A program made the translations under genes and the position numbers. The notes below the pieces were generated by a model. It was given only the letters and a program-made list of their open reading frames with translations, was not told the origin of the DNA and did not search any database. From positions 34,592,306-34,656,305 of the forward strand of contig CM031601.1 of the NCBI GenBank assembly GCA_018398815.1: a stretch of DNA of 64,000 nucleotides. Reading direction: 5' to 3'. Source of the stretch: Conus ventricosus (lineage: Eukaryota; Mollusca; Gastropoda; Neogastropoda; Conidae). This document shows, one piece after another, positions 1 to 11,340 of the stretch (the stretch's first letter is position 1; every line of letters starts with the position of its first letter).

Positions 1-2960
1 ACGCATCCGAACGACAAAATCATGCGCACGCACGTCCGTGACATAAAACTCGCTCTCCTTGCACACACAAAACAGACGGTGGCGAAGGAATAAAAGTCGG
101 CGAATGTGACAGGGGCGGACGAGCGAGACCAAGCAAGTTCCAACCCTGAATCACCAGGTTCTTTCCCTTCCCCACCGACTACCGCATCACCAGATACATA
201 AACAGGAGAAAGAATTTTGGAAATAATTTAGAATGGCCAGGTTAAAGATTGAATTAACCAGAGAAAAGGTCTCACACAATATTCCTCTTACAATTTCGAA
301 AACAAAAGAAAATTGCGCAAAGTGAAAGACTAAGCCGGCTAACAACAACAAATCAAAACAAACAGACCACGGAAACTGATGCTTACCAGCTACCCGTGGG
401 TGACCCGAAGAGGCGGGTCAAAGGACTCTCTCTACCCTCTGTCCAGTCGAGAGGACAGAGGCGAAGATGCGGAAACAGAAGAAATGATGTCCCTCTCCTA
501 CAGGCCGACTGCAGGAATTGAAAGTACTGACTGTACTCTCGACGATAAGGTAAAGAACCAGGACTGGAGCAGGCGCCCCCAGAGACATCTTCCGCTCGAG
601 TGAAGAGCTAACCTCCCCCAGCAATGGCGGCCAACATGCCATGCTGCGTCACAGAGTGAGCATACTTCAAACTAAAAGAAACGAAGCACGTGCGACAGGT
701 AAAAAGACAGGCGAGAGGCCGACAGACAGAAAGTTCGAGAGAAAGGTACCGGCCACCCGTGAACTTGCAGGATGAATAGCACGGGCGGTGGAATTGAGAG
801 AGAGAGAGAGAGAAAGCAAACCGAAGTTGAGCTGAACCACACCAAGGTGCAACTGCACCACAAGCCACCCTAAGGGACGGCTACACGACAACAGCAACGA
901 CAATAAACAAATAAGTAACTCCGCCACCCTAGGTGGGTCGAACGTCGTAGGCCTCGTGACAAACTCGTGACACACAAGATTAAGCAAAATAATTTCCACT
1001 AAGTATGTGAGTTGCGGTCAGTCTCAGAATGTAGCACCAAATCAGACTGATCATAACACCAGTCAAACACTGTGTTATAGAAGATAAGTAGAAGATAAGC
1101 ATATATTCAGCAAACACAAAGTTTTCACCTGGACTGCAACTCAGTGAGCTTAATTTGTTCATTCAAAAGAACTTTGGTCAAAATTTGAGATAGCCAAAGG
1201 GAATAAAAGTTTTGAGTGATTTTGATTTTAACAACCTGGATGAACCCCACTTCGATGTGACGTGTAGGGGTAGAAGATATGGTTCTCCAGGGGGACTCAG
1301 GGTGTATTCTGTATCAAAATTAAAGAGTAGCTTTTGTATCAAATTCACCTCCACACTTTCTCTTACTAGGGTAGAAGGAGCAACTTTCTGATACTAGTCA
1401 TCAAAAGAATTTTTTCTCCTCTGGACTGTTCAGAATACTCCAGAATGGCTCTGGTGCAGTTCACCTAAGCTTATGTATGCACTTACAAGTGCTTATGCTT
1501 TTCGTGACAGACAAAAATGGGTTCAAACATGAAATGATGTATGATCAACAAATAGCCAGACTCAAGTGCTATTTCACATGTATACTAAAGAGTTCTTTTG
1601 TGTACAAGAGTAAGACATACAAATGATTAATTTCAGTTAAATCAGTCTGTCTTTGTTTGGGCTAACCTTTTCTCCACTTTATCTCATCATAGAAAGGGAA
1701 GGTTTTGTTAATTCTAGTTTGAGTCTAGTGGATACATGCTGACTTTGCATGTGATGAGATTGCCAAGGAGTATGAGAGGAGCACAGATCTCTCTCCTGTT
1801 CCTTGACGTCACCATTAGATGTAAGCTTGCTGGTTAGTAAGTTGTCCATGTGGCCTCATAATAGCGATAATTTTTGTTCCTGTGTTAGGCCAGTTGTGGA
1901 CATAATAGGGTCCCAAGGTCTGTGAAGGTTACAGAACCTGGTTTGTAGATGAGTGGCTAGGATTGGGGCTTGATGAGACCTCACACTTGCCCTCTGAACT
2001 TTCAGAAAAGTGTAAGGTCTCAGCTGGCGTAAATGAGGTGACATAAATGTATTACCATTTATTTTCTGTCTCCACTGTTGTTCTTCAGCCAGGTTTTGAT
2101 TGTAAGACAGTAAGAATCAGCTAAACAATTGAATGGAAATAATGGTTCAATTAGGAGGTGTAATTAGGTGCTAGAATACACATGTTAAGTAGAGTCGCCC
2201 ACTTCAAAGTATTTAGATAATCAATAGTATTAGTAAATCATGTTAGCAGATTTTACCAAGTATTTACTTAGACATACTCTCAAGATTTAGAAGCTAGATT
2301 CCACTGACATTTCTTCTGGGAAAGTCTGTGAAATTTAACATAAGATCTCAGAGTAGAAGAGACGAACATTCCCGTTTTATGCACACAGTGATGTTACAAT
2401 GTTGAGTCTTACAGTTACACATTGAAAGTGACTGTTTTCAATCTTGAAGCCTATGCTGGGTCAGTGAAATTTTGAGGCAAAGATCTAGCTCCATTCTCCT
2501 TGCTAACCATCATGTTTCTGATGTCTGTCTGATTGACAGATTGTCAGAGGAACATGACAGCCAATGGGCTTTATTAAGGAAGGGAAGGTTTAGTCGTCTG
2601 AAAGGAGGCAAAGACTTCAGCATATTCAATTTGACATAATACAGTTTGGAACAAAGATAACAATGGCTCAGATCTTTGAGGTTTTCAGCCTTTAATGGGA
2701 TGCATGAAGTTACAGGGTCTGCCACATGTGTGATGCTTGTGGGCTGAAATGTGTGAGGGAATGTCATGACTGCTGGCAACTCTTGTAGTCGCATGGGTGG
2801 CAAAGAAAATAGTCGAGCTGTTTATGAGCATTATGCCATGATCAGATATTGAGTGTTGATACTGTGGTACTGTGACTATATGCAGAACAGTTACATCAAA
2901 ATTCTCTCTAAAATTGTCGTCAGAGTTGTGTCTTATCGTCATGTCAGCTTGCAACAAAAG
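1..2960. other. Non-coding region; no gene recognised
   Basis: I find no exon or recognisable protein here. Open frames on the minus strand around 608-999 are low-complexity, run through CT-rich and AG-rich sequence, and match no family I know. About 985-2050 belongs to an interspersed repeat that recurs near 10450-11340 (listed separately). It lies upstream of the first recognised exon and is probably intron or 5' flank of the PARP14-like gene. Confidence 0.5.
985..2050. repeat. Interspersed repeat of unknown class, copy 1
   Basis: Reading this stretch beside 10450-11340 shows collinear similarity. Shared landmarks in order are 'tccactaagta', 'ctggatgaaccccac' then 'cttcgatgtgacg', 'tcacctccac', 'gaaggagcaactttc', 'tactagtcat' and 'agaatactc'. 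The copies are in the same orientation and clearly diverged, with indels. No coding motif is visible. It could be an LTR or an internal segment of a larger element; boundaries are approximate. Confidence 0.6.
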
Positions 2961-2973
2961 GGAGTGAGAAGAA

Positions 2974-3032
2974 GATAAGATAAGATAATGTTGCTTATAG
3001 CCCAGCCGACCGCAGAGGGCCACATCAGGGCT
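2974..3032 (-). mobile_element. 59-bp LINE 3' tail with target-site duplication
   Basis: The insert is the reverse complement of the last bases of the I-like LINE that ends at 35085: (GATAA)n, then the 'gttgcttatagcccagc' segment, ending '...catcagggct'. It is flanked by a 13-bp direct repeat, GGAGTGAGAAGAA, at 2961-2973 and 3033-3045. This is the signature of target-primed reverse transcription with extreme 5' truncation. A tiny SINE borrowing the LINE tail is the alternative. Confidence 0.85.
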
Positions 3033-3460
3033 GGAGTGAGAAGAAAAAGAGGTATAGGTGGTGAAGGTTAATACCATGAAACAATTTAAACTGATAGGGC
3101 TAAAGTATGTGCATGTATAAGGGAGAGGAAGAGAGTAAGGGGTGGATGATGGTGGCTGTCAGTATCATGTCACAGTCGTATGATGCAGTGAGGTTTATAC
3201 CTACTTTGAATCTCGAGGTTCTACTCTCATTCAAAACAAAAACAGAAACTTGGATGATGAAAACCATACCAATACACTGGTAGAAAATGTAGAAAGGAGA
3301 AAGACATGCACACACTTGGTTTATCTGAAAACATATATCTTTCATTATTTGTAATAAATATACACAATACATTGCCATTCATGAACTGTAACACAGTAAC
3401 TTTTAATCATTTACTACCATCCAGATAGTTGTTGCAGTCATTTTGTGATGTTGTTGACAG

Positions 3461-3602
3461 AACATTCCTGAGGAGTGGACCCAGGACATGCTGGAGAACT
3501 TCATAGAGGTGGTGACAAAGGCTGAACTGGAAGAGTATGGAGTGGAGCGCTTTTGTGGTGTGAAGCACACTGCTCTCATGACCTTCAAGCAGCCATTAAC
3601 TG
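3461..3602 (+). CDS. PARP14-like gene, exon with RRM-like fold (first seen)
   Basis: A polypyrimidine-type acceptor (ttgttgacag) at 3460 opens an exon read as NIPEEWTQDMLENFIEVV, then about 28 more residues including VKHTALMTF. This pattern fits an RRM-like fold of PARP10/14 proteins: an IP turn after strand 1, an amphipathic helix (DMLENFIEVV), and a strand before the end (HTALMTF). Strand 1 would be on an upstream exon not found here. The likely donor is GTGCAG after 3602 (phase 1), a weak site. An alternative is GTGGAA after 3607 (phase 0). Neither phase fits the next recognised exon, which needs phase 2, so at least one connecting exon is unrecognised or lost in the LINE-filled intron. 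The family call comes from the whole gene; this exon alone is moderate evidence. Confidence 0.7.
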
Positions 3603-5014
3603 GTGCAGTGGAAAATTTTTAACATTTCAGATTTTTACCTTCTCTCTCTTTTCATACTTTCTCCTTCTTCATCTTCATTAAAAAGAAAAAAAGATTGAAT
3701 GTCAAGATTTAAATTTTACTGTCATTTTGTTTGGGAAACAAATAAGACTTAGGCTATATGGCCCAAAGCAAAAATGGTGTTCATGGCTGAAATCTCTGCA
3801 CTGTTTATTCTGATAAATTGCTGATTCAAGTCAAAGTCTGAAATTCATAAACAGGTATGCATAGTGTGTGGAAATGAATGAAGTTGCTTGTCAGTTTTAG
3901 TGGGAAAATCAGATTCAAAAATGAAATTACACATTTTTGATCGAATGACGTCTTTTTGCACGATTTCGGTGGGGGGGAAAAATTGTTCACTGCCAGTGAA
4001 AAGAAGACAGGTACAGTCACCAGCACACCTTGATAGATTAATCTTGTATGTTTATATGCATAGAAATTCCTAGCTTTTGATTAATGACAAGGTGTGTAAA
4101 AGGTATGTATTCATGTTTAATTTTATGTTCAAATTGTGAAGTAAATAATATTACGACAGACAGTGAATCTTAACATTGGCCTTTGTTTAAGCCTAAAATC
4201 AATGTATCTTCAAATATACAGTACAGGCTTCAAGATAGGTTTTCCAAATCACAAATATGGACACCTTTCCATGCTTTGCTTCATATAAGAAATCTTACTG
4301 TTAGCAAACAGAACTCGGAGAAAATAGTGTGTTTATGTGCATGTGTATTGGTGACGGTCATGCATGATAGGTTTTGTATTGACCATTTCACTTTATCCAT
4401 ATTCCAGTCTGTTGAATTATTTCTTTAAGAAAAAAATCTAGAAAGTGTATTTCTGTTGTATGCTTAAAAGTAAATTTATTTATTTTGGAATCATTTGCTT
4501 ATAAGTTTCAATATGAACAGAATATTATAAATACAATTATATATATATTTTTTAAAAACAAATGAATGCATAAACAATAGGACTTTTACATAGCTGCCAG
4601 CATGGCTGTATTTCACTATATTGTACTGATGTTTCAGGTAAAGAAAAAATTGAGCTGTTACCACTTTTCAACAGATGATCTTAAAAACAGGGGGTGCAAT
4701 TTTCTTTTGATATGAAAATGGTTTAACAGTAGTTAATCAACACTGAAAAATATCAGCTTTCACTGATTGGTCTTTAGGAAATTTTTGCTGCTACATAGGC
4801 CAGATGGCAGCTTGGTCTGTTGCAGTAATTTTCATGATGGAGAAATGTTTCCATGAAACAGATGATGCTTCAGACAAGGAGGTGGCTGATCTGACAGACT
4901 GTCAATAACATTATGTTGACTTGACATTGATTAGTGTTTCTTAAGCATAACAACAGATGGTAAAACTGCTCTGTACTCATTGATGAATACATAGTGAACA
5001 TCAACACTTGACGA
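3603..5014. other. Intron sequence, nothing recognised
   Basis: AT-rich sequence without convincing exon or repeat landmarks. I looked specifically for the missing C-terminal part of the RRM encoded by 3461-3602 (a short exon with the final helix and strand, ending in phase 2) and did not find it. Confidence 0.5.
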
Positions 5015-7960
5015 AAAGACGTTAACCATACGACCAAGGCCTTCAAAGCAGCTGTATCAAAAGCAGCTGCAGAAACCATCCCAAGAGGCACCAGGAAGAA
5101 AAGCCCTACTGGACTGAAGAACTCCAGCAGTTGGAAGATCAAGTAAACACAGCAAGAGAAAAAGTAGAGAAAGAAACAGCCACAAAAAACAACATCAGTC
5201 TAAAGGAAAAAAAATGGCTTTACATGCAAAAGCATTCATCCAGGCTGCAAGAAACAACTGGAGAAAAAAAAAACCCTGAAAATCTCAACATGAAGAAAGA
5301 TGGAAGAAAACTATGGAAACTTGCCAGAGCCTTGAACAATGAAAAACCAACGGCAGCACCCATTGTTGTAGAAGAAAATCGAGAAATTCTGACCGGCAGA
5401 TGGGCTGCAGACCTTGTTATTAACAACTTTGAAAAAATCGGCAACACCAACATTCTTAAAGGCAGAGAAAAGGAACAGTTACAACAACAGAAAAAGTACA
5501 GGAACATGGACACAGAAAAAGAAGTAATGAAGAAATCCTTCACAGTAACGGAATTCAATGAAAGGGATAAATCACCAGGACCTGATGACATTACAAATGA
5601 GATGTTGCAACACCTTGGATCGTCTGCAAGGAAAACACTAGTGGACATCTTCAACGCCAGCGGGGAATATGCATCTGTACCTCAGTCATGGAAAGATGCT
5701 ATTATGATCCCTATCCACAAAAAGGGAAAAGACAAAACCAAAACAGACAGTTACAGACCCATCAGTCTTACCAGCTGTGTTGGGAAATTTATGGAGAGGC
5801 TTATCAACAACAGGCTGACTTGGTACTTGGAGAAGAACGAGATTATCTCTGGCAAGCAGGCTGGATTCAGACAACACGGATCCACAGAGGACCAGGCTGC
5901 CTTTATTACACAAGAAATAGAAGATGTATTCCAAGACAAGAAGCACACCATATAGCAGTCTGGATCGATCTAGAAAAAGCTTTTGATAAAGTCTGGAAAA
6001 ATGGTCGGAAGCTGAAGATGCACCAGTATGGGATCACAGGCCACATGTACAACTGGATCAGCCAGTACCTGACCAACAGAAAAGCCCTGGTACAAAATAG
6101 AAAGAACCAGAGCAAGCAAAAAACAATGAAACAAGGCGTCCATCAAGGTGGGGTTCTCTCCCTCACATTGTTTATCATCTTCATGAATGATATCCTGGAT
6201 GACATCCCTGCATGGATCCCTGGTGCAATTTATGCAGATGACCTTGTCATCTGGTGCTCTCTATGATATGTTACAACAGCCACAGTGAGGATCCAGGAGG
6301 CTATGAACAAGATCAAGACATGGACAAAGAAATGGCTTGTGGTCATCAATGCCAGGAAACACACAATCTTCAGCCTGGCTACAAAAGAACAAAGTGCACG
6401 CCTCCAGGTGAATAGTCACATCCTTCCACAGGACAAGTCGCCAACCTATCTAGGAGCCACCTTTGACTCAAGAATGACCTGGACAACTGCACAGCAAGAG
6501 CCAAACTGCATCTGACATTATTGAAAAATTATCGGGAACATCCCGGGGGTGCAGACCATACCATTTAGAAGAAGCTGTACCTTGGACGAGTAAGACCTGT
6601 CCTTGAATATGGAGCAGCTACATGGGGGACAGCATATAAAACCAACTTTAACCAGGCCTCAAAAATTCAGAATCAGGCATCCCGGATCATTACAGGTGCA
6701 CTCAAATCAACTCCAATCCAAGCCATGGATACTCTGACAGGACTTAAGAGCCTTGAAAGCAGACGAGATACTAAAGTTCTCATACAGTCTGCTAAATTTA
6801 AGAGGATAAAGAATCACCCCATGCACAAAAGAATGTTAGAGCCCACCAAGTGCAGACTGAAGTGAAGCAGCTTTGTGCACAACGCATGCGTACTTGAGAG
6901 ACAGGATCCTGATTTTTTGCACCAAGGGAACAAGACAATTCCATCACACAGTTCACTTCCATCATGGAAAAGAAATCAATTCCCAGAAATCAGAGTCACC
7001 GTTCCTGGCATTCTAACAAAGGGCACACAGTCAGAACTGGAGACAAAAGCAGTAACTCTTGACTACATAGAGCTAACATACCCCAAGGAGTTCTGGACAC
7101 ATGCATGTACAGATGACTCAGCAGAAGAGGCTACCAGAAACGGAGGTGGAGGAATTTTCCTGAAGCTGATGGGTGGAACAAGCCATCCTGACTGGCAAGT
7201 TCTCTACAAACTTCAAGGCTGAGGCAGATGCACTACAGTCAGCAGCCAGAACGCTGTATGAGAATAGAGGGGTCATACATACCAAAGTCGTCCTCTTCTC
7301 CGATGCTTTATCAGTACTGCAGGCTGTTAAAAATCTTCGAAACAAGGAACTCAGCTCCCTTGTCTCTACCCAGGCCATTCTACAGCAGACCACTGAGAAC
7401 ACCATCATCCAGCGGAGACCCTCACATTGCAATATATATTGCTGACCAATTGGCTAAGGAAGGAGGACAGCAGCCCCAACTGGAGCAGGAAGTCTCCTTT
7501 GAAGAAATCAAAAGTATTATCAAGGAGAAGCAAAAAAGAAGATGGCTTGAGCAGCACCCAGACTTCAACAAGAAGGATGCATACTACCTGCTGTCCAGAT
7601 CAGAACAAGTGAGCATTGTGAGACTGAAGACAGGGCACTTCAGACTGAGACATCACATGTTCACAAAATTCTACATTGGCGAGTCTTCAGGTTGCCCATG
7701 CGGTACAGCCCCAATGACAGTGGAACACTTCCTGCAGGACTGTCCAACACATGAGAAGCTAAGGGCAGAGACCTGGCCTGCCAACACACTGATGAAGGAA
7801 AAGCCTTATGGATCACTGGAGAGCTAGTATACTTATTGTTATTTATTAGTGTTATTGACATGAGCATCTTCATGTGATGAGGCTGACCTTCTTTTTAGTT
7901 TTCTTCTTTGTCCATTGTTTTTTGTTTTTTTTTCATTAATCTATTGGAATTGGTAGGGAA
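5015..7960 (+). mobile_element. 5'-truncated I-like LINE (RT plus RNase H), broken
   Basis: A degenerate non-LTR retrotransposon begins in the linker between endonuclease and reverse transcriptase and runs through RT and RNase H to a 3' UTR near 7830-7960. RT pieces lie in successive frames: 5131-5955 has SPGPDDITNEML and SYRPISLTSCVGKFMERL, 5940-6266 has IDLEKAFDKVW, QGVHQGGVLSLTLF and the catalytic YADD at about 6232-6243. RNase H appears at 7173-7445 with EADALQSA and FSDALSVLQAV, then DQLAKEGG at about 7443. The C-terminal CPCG...VEHFLQDCP finger-like motif ends at 7827. At least four frameshifts or stops make it non-functional. Its sequence differs from the FVDD family at 28443-35085, so it is a second family of the same RNase H-bearing (I-like) group. 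Confidence 0.9.
5131..7827 (+). pseudogene. Reverse transcriptase-RNase H ORF2 remnant
   Basis: This would encode the enzyme that copies the LINE RNA into a nicked target and degrades the RNA strand. Visible parts in order are a basic linker rich in K and E (5131-5520), RT fingers and palm (5560-6270) with YADD, the thumb (6285-6515), a damaged connector (6516-7170), RNase H (7080-7480) and a C-terminal Cys/His motif. Frames change near 5940, 6266 and 7200, with stops between. The RNase H H and last D positions are partly lost around 7400-7440, where a segment before DQLAKEGG is missing. No N-terminal endonuclease is present. Confidence 0.85.
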
Positions 7961-8688
7961 AAAGGAGTTTGTGCAGAAGGTATTAACAATCGTTTGTCGA
8001 TAATGCAACTTCTTTAGAAAAAAAATCAAGTGTAGTTTAAGTCAATAGATTGTAAAACTATTTGAAAGAAATCTGTTTTACTTAGAATCTGGCCAATTAA
8101 AAAAGAAAACTTCTACCGTCAAACAGCTTCAGAATGCTGTTCGGCCAGATTTGGGTTGGGAGATGTGTGTACAGTGTAACCATTTATGAGTCATCTGTTT
8201 GATAGTGTACATGCATTGATTTATTTTTGTCAATTATCTTGAAAGCTTTGCTGCAGTTACTATGATCCCATCCACAGGCACTGGTGAAGTAGAATAATCG
8301 TACAGCTTATATTTGTCTTTCTGCAAGATATATAGCAGGGCAGGTGCTATGAATTTTTAGAAGTTAGTTCATTTCGTCAGTAGATAGAAGTTACTAAAAA
8401 TCAAAACAAGACAAAACAATTTTTTTAAAAGCAACAAAACAATGTTAAAAGAGAGAAGAAGAAAAAGGACAAAAAGCATACAACACACTTTAAACTGTGC
8501 AAGCAGAGGTAACTACTTGAACGGGGATGACATTAGAGAACACAGGATTTGGGGCTTAGAGGGCTTGCCTGTTCATTTTAGAACTTTTCTTTTTTGCATT
8601 GGTATTGTTGACATTAAAGGACAGAATAAGTAAGCAGATCCACCACATAATAGGCTTGAAAGTTTGATCTTCTGTGCTTGTTTTGCAG
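7961..8688. other. Intron sequence, nothing recognised
   Basis: AT-rich, with no recognisable exon until the strong acceptor at 8685-8688 (gcttgttttgcag). Confidence 0.5.
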
Positions 8689-8927
8689 AAGAAGAAATAC
8701 AGAGTGCAGAGACACGAAGCACACAGAGAAAGAAGCATCTGCAATTCTCCCTCATTCCAGCAGCACCTGCAACAGTTTGGCCATGGACATTGGGTCATCT
8801 GTAACATCTGAAAATCTGCTTTCCTACTTTGAAAGCTCACTTTCAGGGAGTGCAGAAAGAGCTGTCAAAACCTGTGTCATGTATCCCAGTAAAAACATGG
8901 CTGTTGTCACCTTCAACAGTGCTGAAG
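8689..8927 (+). CDS. PARP14-like gene, exon: first part of an RRM-like domain
   Basis: The exon lies between acceptor ttttgcag (to 8688) and donor gtaggt (from 8928), enters in phase 2 and leaves in phase 1. It reads a basic, polar lead (RRNTECRDTKHTEKEAS) followed by the start of an RRM-like fold: SLAMDIGSSVTSENLLSYFE, then the VKTCVMYPSKNMAVVTFNSA strand pair. The fold is completed by the next exon: GAA G joins AT GCA to give D-A-A-A-V-L-A, the helix expected after strand 3 of an RRM. Phase and fold continuity across an 8.9-kb intron show this is a host exon, not a transposon piece. Confidence 0.85.
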
Positions 8928-8980
8928 GTAGGTTTAAGTATGACAGTGAGGAGTGTGTTATATGACAGACAGATAGAAAG

Positions 8981-9215
8981 AGTGAGAGAAGTTATTGTTC
9001 ATTAGCTGTCTGCTTTGATAGCTTGTATTGATGTGAAAGTGAAGAAAGAGAGTGAGAGAAGTTACTGTTAATTAGCTGTCTGCTTTGATAGCTTGTATTG
9101 ATGTGAAAGTGAAGAAAGAGAGTGAGAGAAGTTATTGTTCATTAGCTGTCTGCTTTGATAGCATGTATTGATGTGAAAGTGAAGAAAGAGAGTGAGAGAA
9201 GTTACTGTTCATGAG
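8981..9215. repeat. 70-bp tandem repeat, 3.3 copies
   Basis: Units begin with 'agtgagagaa' at 8981, 9051, 9121 and 9191, an exact 70-bp spacing, with only a few substitutions between units. It starts 54 bp after the donor of exon 8689-8927. Confidence 0.95.
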
Positions 9216-9347
9216 CTCTGCACTTTAACAGTAAGCACTAGATTCAAAGTGATGTTAAGAGGTAAGCTGCAAATTTTGTTGCATTATTTAGATTAAAAAT
9301 TTTTTTTTGGATGGGTGTATGTACATGCGAAAGAGAGAGAGAGATAG

Positions 9348-9492
9348 ATAAGATAAGATAATGTTGCTTATAGCCCAGCCGACCGCAAAGGGCCACATCA
9401 GGGCTGTCACCACGTTAAAATCAACTCACCAGTCATAAAAAAAACCCCCCAAAAACACCTTTCACACATCTCTTTAAATGACATCGTCTAAG
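9348..9492 (-). mobile_element. 5'-truncated LINE 3' UTR fragment
   Basis: Reverse complement of the 3' UTR of the 28443-35085 LINE: (GATAA)n tail, then the 'cccagccgaccgc' and 'cacatcagggctgtcacca' segments, the sequence matching the 'gactggtgagttgatttta' part, and the piece matching 'gacgatgtcattta'. It is inserted into an (AG)n tract that now flanks both sides, so a target duplication cannot be told from the simple repeat. Confidence 0.85.
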
Positions 9493-9504
9493 AGAGAGAG
9501 AGAG

Positions 9505-9660
9505 ATTGATTCATTGATTGATCTTTAATATGCAAGGATGGAGATTTTAGGCCAAGGTCTAGTCTCATAATCTGTCCTTGTCATGCACACGTTATTTCAA
9601 CACATACCATTCATACTGACAGTTCAACATAGCAACACTGTCGTTTAATTCTACAGCGAT
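9505..9660 (-). mobile_element. Possible CR1/L2-like LINE 3' end
   Basis: On the minus strand this ends '...ttgcatattaaagatcaa' followed by a short (AATCAATG)n-type tail, the usual style of CR1/L2-group 3' ends. No protein is left. Left limit only approximate. Confidence 0.45.
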
Positions 9661-9745
9661 AAGCAGACTATTCATAAATGATAGAGTGTGTAGTCAAACA
9701 GAAGGAACCAAAACAAACAAACCAAAACAAAGGGAGAGATAGGTT

Positions 9746-9769
9746 TTGGGGAGGGGGGGGGGGGGGGGA
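9746..9769. repeat. Poly-G tract
   Basis: A run of about two dozen G with one flanking A, within a purine-rich stretch (9720-9850). Similar short G runs occur near 11991-12010, 13109-13127 and 16783-16797. Confidence 0.8.
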
Positions 9770-10248
9770 GAGTGGAGAGGGAAAGAGGATAGCGGGTGTG
9801 AAAGGTCAAGAAGGGTGGGAGACGGAGGGTGAGTGGGAATCGGTGGCTTAATGGAGTAGGGTATAATATGTTCTCACGGTGTATTGAATGTATGGTTTAA
9901 GCAAGACTTTGCAAATGGACGTTCAATATTTTAAACGAATAATCAGATTATTGAGACAGAAAATGTTTATGCGAATGTTTCTTGAAAAGTTTTAACATAT
10001 TTGAGTTTTGTAGACTCTGTGGAAGTTTCTCTGCTCATTGTATTTGTCAAATAAATTGCTGCCTTGAGTTGGTAACATAGAATCATTTCTTGCAGCAGTT
10101 TTGGTGTTAACCACCAGTTCATCTTGCTTTTTTTTTATGTAATGGTGTGTGTTTATTTATGATGGTGAGGAAAGTTTGGTACCAGAAAGACAGTGCATCA
10201 CTGACCTCTTAGTAATTATAAGTTTGGGGAAATGCTTAAGTCATAGAG

Positions 10249-10470
10249 TTACGCTGTTTCATTAAACTTTTTGAAAGAGCGGTATTGGATGTCCGCGTGA
10301 CCTTTGGGTGGTGGTTTTGGGAGACTGAAGGGCCACATGCAGAGGACTGGACAACGGTCATTTACACCAGAATATGTCACTGAAGCATCTGGTATTGCAG
10401 ATATGTTGTTTGTGCATATATTATCAATAAAAGTCACAGATGTTTTGGTTATTCTCATACAATTCTAAAC
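10249..10470 (-). pseudogene. LINE endonuclease C-terminal fragment (CR1-like)
   Basis: The minus strand reads TSVTFIDNICTNNI, then SDV-like PDASVTYSGVNDRCPVLCMW and IQYRSFKKFNETA. This matches the end of LINE apurinic endonucleases, where ...LIDNIFTN... precedes a G-[VI]-SDH-PV motif and a YR-x2-x2-FN segment. The catalytic SDH is replaced (GVNDRCPV), so it is an eroded fragment. Confidence 0.6.
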
Positions 10471-11340
10471 AATCAATTATCCACTAAGTACAACAAACGC
10501 AAATAATCTCACAATGTAATATCAAAATGAATTGATTATAACATCAACACACAATGTTATTATATGCCATGTAAGATAAACATGCACACAACAAACATAA
10601 AAGAAGTTTTCCTCCTGAACTTCAACTCAATCAGCCTTTTGAGTAAATTTTATTTTAATAATCCTGGATGAGCCCCACACTTCGATGTGACGAGAGTTGG
10701 GAGTGGGTCGATGGGTTTTCTAGGGGAAGGACTTGGAATATTTTCTTTAATAGAGTTCTATTAAAATTTCACCTCCACCCTCTCTCATACTAGTGGTGGA
10801 AGGAGCAACTTTCGGTACTAGTCATTGAAAGAAATTTGTATTTGTTCCCGGGACTGATAGAATACTCAATAGTGGCTCAGGGATAGGTTTCCTTAGGCTT
10901 GTTCTCTTAAAAGTACTTGTAGCTCCAAGAGACAGAATTGGAGAGAAGTTTAAACATTCAATACTGATTGAACAACAAAGACTTGACACAAGTTAAGTGC
11001 ACTTACACACATCAACTTTACTTGCTTACACACTGGAAAGTAGTTAAAGTTTGTTTACAATGGACATGTCAATGTTACTTTAATTGCATGCTCTTTTACA
11101 CATCAACTTCTCTTGCGTACACCCAGGAAAGTAGTCAAAGTTAGAAACAAAAGACATGTTCTTACTGTTTCATCATTAAGTGAGGGAAAGCGCTGGATGA
11201 GTTGAATTGAAGACCATTGGAATATTATGACCTAGCTATTAGTGGAGAGGATAGTTGATCTCTCTCTTGTGTGGCTGGTGACTGATCCTGCTGTGTAGAC
11301 CTGTTGCTGTAGTGCTGGGCTGTGGTGTGTCTTCACAACC
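10450..11340. repeat. Interspersed repeat of unknown class, copy 2
   Basis: Direct-orientation copy of the repeat at 985-2050; the landmarks are listed there. Compared with copy 1 it has changes in the CT-rich segments. It lies beside the LINE endonuclease fragment, but I cannot show that they belong together. Confidence 0.6.

Noticed and set aside
5220..5951. Minus-strand ORFs over the LINE reverse transcriptase
   Set aside because: Shadows of the plus-strand RT frame; no motif of their own.
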